DNA of 38,123 bases, taken from Verrucomicrobiia bacterium (GTDB taxonomy: Bacteria > Verrucomicrobiota > Verrucomicrobiia > JABWAM01). This document shows positions 16,717 to 23,741 of the stretch, piece after piece (within the stretch, counting starts at the first letter, position 1; every line of letters begins with the position of its first letter). The stretch is from positions 1-38,123 of the forward strand of contig JAQUAF010000055.1 of the NCBI GenBank assembly GCA_028687435.1, written 5' to 3'. The notes under the pieces were generated by a model that did no database searches, had not been told where the DNA came from, and was given only the letters and a program-made list of their open reading frames with translations. A program made the translations under genes and the position numbers.

Positions 16717-16758
16717 TTTAATTTATTTTTGCGCAAGCCCTTAAGGAGATTTTTCACA

Positions 16759-17505
16759 ATGGACATTCCACGGATATTCAACATCACAGAGAGCGCTCAC
16801 CGCATTCACAACCCGATCACACCCGAAAAGCTCGCCACTCTCGGCGCGGCGCTGCGTCTGGAATCGGGGGCCCGAGTGCTCGACCTCGGCAGCGGTTCGG
16901 GGGAGATGCTGTGCACTTGGGCGCGCGATCATGGCGTCACCGGCATCGGCGTCGACATGAGCCAGTTGTTCACCGAGCAGGCGAAACTCCGGGCTGAAGA
17001 ACTCGGCGTCGCCCATCAAGTCAAGTTCATCCATGGCGATGCTGCCGGCTATGTTTCTGACGAGAAGGTCAGTGTGGCAGCCTGTGTCGGCGCCACTTGG
17101 ATCGGCGGGGGAGTCGCCGGTACCATCGAACTTCTGGCGCGGAGCCTGCGCACCGGGGGGATCATCCTCATTGGCGAGCCTTACTGGAGGCGCTTGCCGC
17201 CGGCGGAAGATGTTGCCAAGGGGTGTCTTGCCAACTCAATCTCCGACTTTCTCATGCTTCCGGAGCTTCTCGCGTCTTTCGGCCGCCTTGGTTGCGACGT
17301 CGTTGAAATGGTTCTGGCTGACCAGGACGGCTGGGACAGATACGAGGCGGCGAAATGGCTCACCATGCGCCGATGGCTTGAAGCCAATCCCGACGACGAG
17401 TTGGCGAAAGATGTCCGTGCCAAACTGACCTCGGAACCCGGGCGACACGCCGCTTTCACACGTGAATACCTGGGCTGGGGTGTGTTCGCGCTGATGCTGC
17501 GGTGA
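16759..17505 (+). CDS. Class I SAM-dependent methyltransferase
   Basis: 248 aa. The glycine-rich SAM-binding motif I is VLDLGSGSGEM (about 40-50), followed by the acidic end of strand 2 (GIGVDMS) and a motif II/III region (IHGDAAGYV; GGIILIGEPYWRR, the post-strand-4 segment usual in Methyltransf_25/11 members). The C-terminal helical region (DGWDRYEAAKWLTMRRWL) probably forms the substrate cap. The start at 16759 has a perfect AAGGAG 11 nt upstream; an ATG at 16699 reads back into a hairpin repeat. Small-molecule methylation is likely, but the substrate is unknown and the neighbours give no hint. Confidence 0.85.
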   Translation: MDIPRIFNITESAHRIHNPITPEKLATLGAALRLESGARVLDLGSGSGEMLCTWARDHGVTGIGVDMSQLFTEQAKLRAEELGVAHQVKFIHGDAAGYVSDEKVSVAACVGATWIGGGVAGTIELLARSLRTGGIILIGEPYWRRLPPAEDVAKGCLANSISDFLMLPELLASFGRLGCDVVEMVLADQDGWDRYEAAKWLTMRRWLEANPDDELAKDVRAKLTSEPGRHAAFTREYLGWGVFALMLR

Positions 17506-17792
17506 CGCGTTGGAGCATCGGTCTTCCCTTTGAACAAGGGGGAGCCCTTTCGACACAGGGAACACTGCGATCGCAAACGGTCGACCAAAAGGTCACAAAG
17601 GAGGGGAGCCAGGCAAAAATGGGATGGAATCAAATCGTCTCCTGGCTCAGGGGAGTGTGTGCCGTGGAAATTCAGGCTAGAACAGTTTTCAGGGTTTTAG
17701 GCAAACCAATTTTATGACAACCAATTTTACGACGAACCCGTTGAGCGGAATCGAAAGGGCTCGGAGACAAGGAGCGTAAAATGTTTTTTGAG
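17506..17792. other. Intergenic stretch without a recognisable gene
   Basis: No convincing reading frame on either strand. It separates the methyltransferase from the degenerate tRNA and the restriction island. Confidence 0.5.
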
Positions 17793-17885
17793 GCAGGGTT
17801 CGAATTCGCCGAAGGCGAACCTTTGGCCTGCGATCCGCCTCTGGCGGATTAACAGCCGATCGCCCTACCACTGAGCTGCCGAGGG
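17793..17885 (-). pseudogene. Degenerate tRNA-Asn(GTT) interrupted by palindromes
   Basis: On the minus strand from 17885 the sequence reads like a tRNA-Asn: CCCTCGG (acceptor), CA, GCTC-AGTGGTA-GGGC (D arm), then ATCGG-CTGTTAA with anticodon GTT. The 3' anticodon stem and variable loop are replaced by the palindrome at 17834-17848. The T arm is present as GCAGG (17831-17827) and TTCGAAC-CCTGC (ending 17793) but is split by 22 nt containing a second palindrome (17805-17819). The 3' acceptor strand (CCGAGGG expected) is absent. It therefore cannot fold as a normal tRNA. It directly abuts the end of hsdM, as expected if the restriction island used or damaged a tRNA locus. Confidence 0.7.
17805..17848. 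repeat. Two 15-nt palindromes inserted in the tRNA-like sequence
   Basis: TTCGCC-GAA-GGCGAA (17805-17819) and TCCGCC-TCT-GGCGGA (17834-17848), both 6-bp stems with 3-nt loops. They share the CGCC-nnn-GGCG core with the element at 16702. Confidence 0.7.
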
Positions 17886-17893
17886 GAATGGCG

Positions 17894-19384
17894 CTACTTC
17901 AGATCCTCCGCGATGGTGTTGAATTGTTCCAGCGCCGCCTCCAGGTCATCTGCGATTTCCTGGGCGATGATTTCAGGAGCGGGCAGATTGGCGGATTCTT
18001 CCAGCGCCTCATCTTTCAGCCAGAAGATGTCCAGGTTCACCTTGTCGCGCTTGAGCAGGTCTTCGTAGGTAAAAGATTTAAAGCGATCACTCTCTTTGCG
18101 GTGGTGACGGTTCTTGGGGTTGTAGCAGGCGACGAAGTCGTCAAGGTCGCTTCGCTTGAGGGTGTTTTCCTTGAGCGTGAAATGCTTGTTGGTGCGCAGG
18201 TCGTAAATCCACAACTTCTCCGTCCATGGCTTTTCCTGCGCGGGCTTGCGGTCGAAGAAGAGCACATTGGCCTTTACGCCCTGCGCGTAGAAGATGCCCG
18301 TGGGCAGGCGAAGGAGGGTGTGGACATCGGCCTGCTTGAGCAATTCACGGCGGATGGTCTCGCCCGCGCCGCCCTCGAACAGCACGTTGTCCGGCAACAC
18401 CACCGCCGCGCGCCCGTGCTGTTTGAGGATGGTGAAAATGTGTTGGAGAAAATTGAGCTGTTTGTTGCTCGTGCTCGCCCAGAAATCGTCGCGATTGATG
18501 ACGAGACTTTCCTTTTGTTGATCCCCGGCCTCGTTGACGATGGTGACGCTGCTCTTTTTACCGAATGGCGGATTGGCCAGCACCATGTCGAACTCACCAT
18601 GTTTCCCGGCCAACGCATCGCGAACGGTCACCGGCAAATCGTCGTCACCATCCTCCTTCGCTCCCGCCTTCGCCGAGGCTTCGGCGGACGAACCAATCCC
18701 ATGTAGCAACAGGTTCATTGCGCAAAGGCGGGCGACGCTGTCCACCAACTCGACTCCGTGGAGCGTGCCGGAGCGGAGACGTTTCTTCTGTTCCTTGTCC
18801 AGTCCTGGTGTCTTGGCGATATAATCGTGCGCGGCGAGGAGGAATCCGCCGGTGCCGCAAGCGGGGTCGCAAATCGTCTGGCTCGGTTGCGGGGACATCA
18901 CCTCCACCATGGCGGCAATGAGCGCGCGCGGCGTGAAGTATTGGCCCGCGCCGCCCTTCACGTCTTCGGCGTTTTTCTGCAACAGACCTTCATAGGCATC
19001 GCCCTTCACGTCGGCGGACAAACTTGACCACTGTTCCTTGTCGATCAGGTCCACAATGAGACGCCGGAGCTTGGCCGGGTCCTGGATTTTGTTTTGAGCT
19101 TTGCGAAAAATCAGCCCCAGCATGCCCTTTTGTTTGCCAAGCGATTCGAGTACATGCCGGTAATGCGTTTCCAGTTCATCGCCGTCTTTGGCCAGCAGAC
19201 TCGGCCAATCAAAGCCCTTCGGCACCTGCGATGGTTTACCGCGCAATTGCGCCTGCTCCTCGGCCATCTTGAGGAAAAGCAAATACGTCAACTGCTCGAC
19301 GTAGTCGCCGTAGGAGAGACCGTCGTCGCGGAGGATGGAGCAGTAGTTCCAGAGTTTTTGGACGAGTTGGGTGGAGGAGCTCAT
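17894..19384 (-). CDS. hsdM: Type I restriction-modification DNA methyltransferase subunit
   Basis: 496 aa. An N-terminal HsdM helical domain (about 5-130) is followed by the N6-adenine methyltransferase domain: QYFTPR (148-153), DPACGTGGF (173-181, SAM binding) and the catalytic NPPF (271-274). With HsdS it methylates adenine in the target site; with HsdR it forms the restriction complex. Residues about 232-249 (Ala/Lys/Asp-rich, SSAEASAKAGAKEDGD) sit where relatives have a short loop, and the corresponding DNA holds a CGCCGA-GGCT-TCGGCG palindrome at 18671-18686, which suggests an in-frame palindromic insertion. It is the last gene of the island, separated from the DUF5131 gene by about 200 nt of repeats. 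Confidence 0.95.
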   Translation of the reverse strand: MSSSTQLVQKLWNYCSILRDDGLSYGDYVEQLTYLLFLKMAEEQAQLRGKPSQVPKGFDWPSLLAKDGDELETHYRHVLESLGKQKGMLGLIFRKAQNKIQDPAKLRRLIVDLIDKEQWSSLSADVKGDAYEGLLQKNAEDVKGGAGQYFTPRALIAAMVEVMSPQPSQTICDPACGTGGFLLAAHDYIAKTPGLDKEQKKRLRSGTLHGVELVDSVARLCAMNLLLHGIGSSAEASAKAGAKEDGDDDLPVTVRDALAGKHGEFDMVLANPPFGKKSSVTIVNEAGDQQKESLVINRDDFWASTSNKQLNFLQHIFTILKQHGRAAVVLPDNVLFEGGAGETIRRELLKQADVHTLLRLPTGIFYAQGVKANVLFFDRKPAQEKPWTEKLWIYDLRTNKHFTLKENTLKRSDLDDFVACYNPKNRHHRKESDRFKSFTYEDLLKRDKVNLDIFWLKDEALEESANLPAPEIIAQEIADDLEAALEQFNTIAEDLK

Positions 19385-19589
19385 TTGAATCGGGGATCGG
19401 GGATTGCGGATGGTGAATTGAGGAACGCGGATTGCGGAACGGGGATTTCGGATTGCGGAACGGGGATTTCGGATTGCGGACGGCAGATGGTGAATTGGTT
19501 AAGATCGGGTGAGGAGAATTGTGGAATGTGGAACGCGGATGGTGAATCTATGCTGGGTTCCCTCTTCGCGATTCCTTCCTTTTGTTTAT
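19385..19589. repeat. Degenerate GGATTGCGGA-type tandem repeats
   Basis: A 21-nt unit (GGATTGCGGAACGGGGATTTC) occurs at 19429-19449 and 19450-19470 with a partial third copy at 19471-19480. Looser variants (GGAACGCGGATTG, GTGGAATGTGGAACGCGG) fill the rest. Inverted fragments (CGCAATCCACAATT, CGCGATTCCTTCC) reach into the end of the neighbouring gene. Noncoding; it separates hsdM from the rest of the island. Confidence 0.7.
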
Positions 19590-20354
19590 TCATGTTTTCA
19601 ATTCGCAATCCACAATTTCCACTTCGCGATTCCTTCCCGGATATTCATCAAAAATCCTGCCATCCAACTTTCGCCCATTTTCCTTTTTGCGGACACCTCC
19701 CCATTGTTTGAAAAGAAAGGGGACGGCAGCTTTTTGGCATTGATTGCGAATATCCCGTATCCATTCGGCTGCCATGGGTCTGGCCTTGGGGCCGCTCTCG
19801 CCACCGACGATGACCCAATGGATATTTTGCAGGTTCAGTGAGCCGAGATTTTCCAAAAGGGGTTCAATGGAGAGGAAGGCGACGGTCGGTTTGGCACTCC
19901 GCAGTTTTGCGATGCGCGGCAAACCGTGCTGGCGATTTTCCACGCTTACGCCCCACCAAATGTGGGCGGCTTTTGCCGCTTTATGGAGCTTGCCGTGCAA
20001 TAAAGCGGCCATCCGATCAGCTCGTTTGGTGAGAATTTGGTAGGTATGCCAGTTTGCCGCCAGCATGACCCGGCAAACCTTTTCGATGTAATCATCCGGC
20101 ACGCCCTCATGAAACAAGTCACTCATGGAATTGACGAACACTTTCCTCGGCTTGTTCCATCGGAGGGGATCCCCGAGCTTGTCGGGAACCAGGCGGAGAT
20201 CGAAACCGAACTCGAACGGATGCCCGGGCACGCCGCGAAACCGTTCGGCAAAGGTTTCGGCGTAGCAATGAATGCAGCCGGGGCTGACTTTGGAACATCC
20301 GCGCACCGGATTCCAGGTCGCGTCGGTCCACTCGATTTTTGAATGCTCACTCAT
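19590..20354 (-). CDS. Phage Gp37/Gp68-like (DUF5131) three-Cys-motif protein
   Basis: 254 aa. It begins with the family-typical SKIEWTDATWNPVRGC, followed by CSKVSPGCIHCYAE (CX6CX2C), a three-cysteine motif near the N-terminus that resembles a radical-SAM-like metal site. WWGVSVENRQ, FLSIEPLLE, WVIVGGESGPKARP and FLFKQWGG are further conserved family segments. The biochemical role is not established to my knowledge; members are common on phages and mobile islands. The last 12 or so residues (NREVEIVDCELKT) are encoded by the same GGATTG-type repeat that fills the gap behind the gene, so the natural C-terminus may have been replaced. It is embedded between hsdS and hsdM. Confidence 0.85.
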   Translation of the reverse strand: MSEHSKIEWTDATWNPVRGCSKVSPGCIHCYAETFAERFRGVPGHPFEFGFDLRLVPDKLGDPLRWNKPRKVFVNSMSDLFHEGVPDDYIEKVCRVMLAANWHTYQILTKRADRMAALLHGKLHKAAKAAHIWWGVSVENRQHGLPRIAKLRSAKPTVAFLSIEPLLENLGSLNLQNIHWVIVGGESGPKARPMAAEWIRDIRNQCQKAAVPFLFKQWGGVRKKENGRKLDGRIFDEYPGRNREVEIVDCELKT

Positions 20355-20437
20355 GGTGGGTAACTTTTCATGACGGTTCGCGGCGAGGCAAGCCTCAACT
20401 GTGACGGGAAATTTTTATCAGTCATATTCACCCAGCG

Positions 20438-21778
20438 TTAACAAAGTTGGCCATCGAAGGCTTTTTGGAGGATGGACTGGCGGAGGCGGATGGAGCGTTG
20501 GAGGTTGGCTGACACCACTGCCTCCAACTCCTCCACCACGCTCAACCGCCGCTCCACTTCCGCCACAATCCGCGTTTGCTCGATCATCGGGGGGAGCGGG
20601 AAATGAAACTCACGAATTTCTTCCAAGTGAAGATCGGGACGGCCAATTCCTTTGATTCGTTTCTGCGCTTGCAAATAAATCAACAGCGAATTCATGCAAA
20701 GCTCGATGTATTTGGGTGCAATGAGATGCTGCGGATATTTCAATAACGCCAAGCTGACGTAGATGCTGAATTCGTAATCGAGGGTGTTGATGGCTGCGAA
20801 GCCGAACGTCACGCCGACTTTCGTGTAGAGGATGTCACCCTTCTCAGGCTTACACCGCCGGACATAATCGGCGTGCTGCTCCGCTGAGATGAATTTGATG
20901 TCGGTATCGAAGATTTTGCCGGGGCGAACATTCTTTACAGACAAAAACGGGACGCCTTTTTCGGTGTAAATCGGCTTCAAGTGAGTTCCATCAGTGACTT
21001 TGGAGCAAAGCTGGTCGAGCGTCGCCCACGTCCAGCCTTCGGGTAGCGGCGGGAGATCGGCGATACCGGGAGCGGCGGGTTCTTTATATTTACCGCGACC
21101 GGTCCAGTTCTTCCGGCGTTCGGCGAGAATCCGTTTGAGCAATTGTTCTCCATTCTCCAAATTCTTCAGATTTTTGCCTTCAGCCCTCAGCCTTTCCACT
21201 TCGGTGGGAACAAGCTTTCCCTCGCAGGCGGCTTTGAGGACGGCGGCGCGGTAGCGTTTGAGGTTGGCTTGCACCCGTTTGAGAGCCGCCACCCCAGCCT
21301 CCAGCCGCGTGAATTGCTTCTCAATTTCTGCCACGATTCGGCGCTGCTGTTCGAGTGTTTTTGGTAGCCAAGTTTTGAATATGGAAATCTGGTCAAAGTC
21401 AACGCGTGGCCGGTCGCCAGCGTTTAGTCTGTTGGCGAATGAAACGAAATCTGCCGAGTTCAACCGGTAGCGTAGGAAATTCGCGTCCACCGATTCGTTG
21501 CCCGGCATCACGATGAATTCAGACGAACACAAACCATCGCGGTCTGCATACCAGACTTTATTCAGGTATGGCCGAAGGCGTGAATAAAGCACGTCACCGG
21601 AGAAGAACTGATTGGCTGTGCTGCGCATCTCAGTCGCCGGAACTGAGCCGAGCAATTTCGTGGTGTGCGCTTCAATGTGCTCAAGCCCGATGTAATGCAG
21701 ATCGGGGTGGTCCGACGGACTTGCTTTTTCGCGACGCGGTTTCACCAAACTGCCAATGCTTTTCGTTACACCATTCAT
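20438..21778 (-). CDS. hsdS: Type I restriction-modification specificity subunit
   Basis: 446 aa with the usual two-half structure: target recognition domain 1 (about 1-150), a coiled-coil spacer (about 150-200, EQQRRIVAEIEKQFTRLEAG... LKRYRAAVLKAACEGKLV), target recognition domain 2 (about 240-390) and a second coiled coil ending RLRQSILQKAFDGQLC. Both conserved spacers carry the expected Ile-Val-Ala-Glu-(I/V)-E core. It determines the DNA sequence that HsdM methylates and HsdR cuts around. The ATG at 21778 overlaps the stop of an HsdR-tail remnant (ATGA), showing that this hsdS was once directly coupled to an hsdR gene. Confidence 0.94.
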   Translation of the reverse strand: MNGVTKSIGSLVKPRREKASPSDHPDLHYIGLEHIEAHTTKLLGSVPATEMRSTANQFFSGDVLYSRLRPYLNKVWYADRDGLCSSEFIVMPGNESVDANFLRYRLNSADFVSFANRLNAGDRPRVDFDQISIFKTWLPKTLEQQRRIVAEIEKQFTRLEAGVAALKRVQANLKRYRAAVLKAACEGKLVPTEVERLRAEGKNLKNLENGEQLLKRILAERRKNWTGRGKYKEPAAPGIADLPPLPEGWTWATLDQLCSKVTDGTHLKPIYTEKGVPFLSVKNVRPGKIFDTDIKFISAEQHADYVRRCKPEKGDILYTKVGVTFGFAAINTLDYEFSIYVSLALLKYPQHLIAPKYIELCMNSLLIYLQAQKRIKGIGRPDLHLEEIREFHFPLPPMIEQTRIVAEVERRLSVVEELEAVVSANLQRSIRLRQSILQKAFDGQLC

Positions 21779-21966
21779 GCCGCGAGCACCTCATTGAATT
21801 CATTGAACAGTTTGGTCAGTTGCTTGCCGAAAAGCTGATGGGCTTTGCCAAGTCCGCCGCGCTGGCTGAACGGTGCGTAATCAAAATCGTCCGTCTCGAT
21901 GCCCAGGCCGAACGTGGCGAGACGGTGAGAAAGTAAAAGTGTGGTGGCCATGAGATTTTTACACAT
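21775..21966 (-). pseudogene. Orphan HsdR C-terminal remnant between rloB and hsdS
   Basis: A 63-codon frame whose last 42 residues (from ETDDFDYAPFSQRGGLGKAH onward) match the extreme C-terminus of the intact HsdR encoded at 23742-26507. The DNA of the two copies is clearly diverged, so this is not a fresh duplication. Its ATG at 21966 overlaps the rloB stop and its TGA overlaps the hsdS start (ATGA), so it remains an open, translatable link in the operon. The simplest reading is that rloA-rloB and a different hsdR came in by recombination and left the tail of the previous hsdR behind. Confidence 0.8.
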
Positions 21967-22474
21967 TTGAAAACAATGCGGTCAGTTGGGCAAAATCGGC
22001 GTCCGCATTGAGTTGTCTGAAGTTTCCTTCCGGGAACAGCTTTTGATACTCTTCCGACCACAGTTTGGATTGTTCGTCTAAACCGATTTCGTGGAACTTG
22101 CGCTTGCAGGATTCGGTGTCCGGCGGGACGGTTTGCTTGAGCAGACGGAGGAAGAACCCTTCGATGCAAGGGGTGAAGCGAAAAGCATGCGCTCGCAGGG
22201 CGCGAATCGTCTTTTCTCCTTTTGAACTCAACGGACGGTCGGTGTCAAAAATAATGGCCACCCGGTCGTACGTGGCGTTTTTTGTCAGGCGCCGTGCGAA
22301 TTCCACGATTTTATCCGGCGATCCGCCATGGGCATTCTTGACGATCACCTGGATGTTTTGTCCGCGGCAACAGGAAGCCTTCAGGTAAAGGCAGAAGGCT
22401 TTTTCCGTTCCTCCCTCGACCACGACCAATAGGGTTCGGCGTGACAGCGGCTTCAGATGGCGGCGCAACATCAT
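21959..22474 (-). CDS. rloB: RloB-like TOPRIM-type protein
   Basis: 171 aa. TOPRIM-like features are LLVVVEGGTEKAFCLYL (about 14-30, conserved Glu20) and AIIFDTDRP (about 73-81, the DxD), followed by IEGFFLRLL. This matches the RloB / AbiLii kind of small nuclease-like partner. RloA and RloB are known as extra genes between hsdR and hsdS in Campylobacter jejuni type I loci, and the AbiL phage-abortive system uses homologues. Here the gene lies 3 nt after rloA and overlaps the HsdR-tail frame. Expected to act with RloA in anti-phage defence; activity not shown. Confidence 0.8.
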   Translation of the reverse strand: MMLRRHLKPLSRRTLLVVVEGGTEKAFCLYLKASCCRGQNIQVIVKNAHGGSPDKIVEFARRLTKNATYDRVAIIFDTDRPLSSKGEKTIRALRAHAFRFTPCIEGFFLRLLKQTVPPDTESCKRKFHEIGLDEQSKLWSEEYQKLFPEGNFRQLNADADFAQLTALFSNV

Positions 22475-22477
22475 ACA

Positions 22478-23689
22478 TCAAAAGTCCGGCGTACCGCCAT
22501 AGGCGCCGGCGTGATATTTGGCATAGTGATTGTCCACATTGCGTACGCCCTTGATTTCATCCAGGCGGTAGGTGGTGCTCACACAATCCGTGTCTTTGTC
22601 CACCAGTTGGATCTGATATTTTTCAAGCTGGGTGATGACGTAATCCGCGTGGCAGGAGAAAATGAGTTGGGCGCCATGGGGGTTGTGTTTTTTTTCATAA
22701 AAAAGGTCCACCAGACAGGGGATCATGTGGGAGTGAAGTCCCAATTCAAATTCATCAATAAAAGCCACCCCCCCTGACTTGAGCACCGGCAGGATGTAAC
22801 GCAGGAGAACGAAGAGCGCTTGCGTGCCGCGGGATTCCCACATGAGGGGCAATCTATATTCCATATCCTGGTGGCGATGCAAACCGAACGGAAATGGTTT
22901 TTCTTCCTCTTTTCCGTCGGACTTTAGTGCCTTGGCTTTATGGATCGTGATGCCATTCAGGCCAAGATCAAAATTTTTCAGCCGTTTGTTGACCCAATCC
23001 AAATACTCGACATTACGTTCAAAAAACTCGGCGGTTTCCATCAGGGTTTTAAAATCAGGATCATGGGTTTCGCTACGGCCGATCAAACACAGGTTGCCGT
23101 AACAGGAGCCAAAAGCCTGGTCGATTCGCCTGGCCACGGGATTTTCCATCAACAGCGCCGTGGAAATAAAGGAAGCGTTTTTGCGGTGCGGAATCTTGGT
23201 GGTGTTTTCGCCAAAGTCCTGCGTCTTCAAATCATAACCTTGGCCATTCCAGTGGCGCACGAAAATCACGGTAAAGCGGGTCTTTTTGACCAGCAGACTT
23301 TCGCTAACGACATGCGTGGGTTGGAAGGAAAGCTCATAGCGATAATGTTTGCCGTCCATGCCAAATTCAACAAAAAGCTCGGTGGTGAGGTCGGGAGTTT
23401 TTTGAAATCTGAAAAACATTGAATCCAGAATTTTGTCGTCCGGTTTCAACTGTGCCGAGTGCCGGACAAACCATTGGATGAATCCCAAGACCTGCAAGAG
23501 ATGTGTTTTTCCGGAAGCATTAGCGCCGAAAACCGCCATGACCGTATTGCATTTCTGCCCCGCGAAATCCGTTTGGAAGATCTCCCGTTCCGAAGCTTGA
23601 GGTTTGACCCGGAAATCAACTTCGAATGCATCCCGAAAAGAATAGAAGTTTCGCCCGCCAAAGGAGTAAATCATGGTTAAAACATACAT
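22478..23689 (-). CDS. rloA: RloA-like AAA/ABC-type ATPase
   Basis: 403 aa. Walker A is GANASGKT (55-62), an ABC-like signature candidate is ESRGTQALF, and Walker B is VAFIDEFELGLH with the catalytic acidic pair, followed by IFSCHADYVI (switch His region). This is the AAA_15/AAA_21 (OLD-like) architecture of RloA / AbiLi. It pairs with the TOPRIM gene that follows 3 nt later, as ATPase and nuclease do in OLD-like and AbiL-like defence systems. An ATG at 23674 (MIYSFGGRNF) is a plausible alternative start. Its position between hsdR and hsdS reproduces the rlo arrangement of C. jejuni. Confidence 0.85.
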   Translation of the reverse strand: MYVLTMIYSFGGRNFYSFRDAFEVDFRVKPQASEREIFQTDFAGQKCNTVMAVFGANASGKTHLLQVLGFIQWFVRHSAQLKPDDKILDSMFFRFQKTPDLTTELFVEFGMDGKHYRYELSFQPTHVVSESLLVKKTRFTVIFVRHWNGQGYDLKTQDFGENTTKIPHRKNASFISTALLMENPVARRIDQAFGSCYGNLCLIGRSETHDPDFKTLMETAEFFERNVEYLDWVNKRLKNFDLGLNGITIHKAKALKSDGKEEEKPFPFGLHRHQDMEYRLPLMWESRGTQALFVLLRYILPVLKSGGVAFIDEFELGLHSHMIPCLVDLFYEKKHNPHGAQLIFSCHADYVITQLEKYQIQLVDKDTDCVSTTYRLDEIKGVRNVDNHYAKYHAGAYGGTPDF

Positions 23690-23741
23690 GAAATCAAGAA
23701 ATCGTCAAGAAAATGCCGTTTTTTGATTTCCATTATCGTTT

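Noticed and set aside
19385..19589. Possible CRISPR array in the repeats beside hsdM
   Set aside because: Units are 21 nt, directly abutting and without unique spacers; there are no cas genes.
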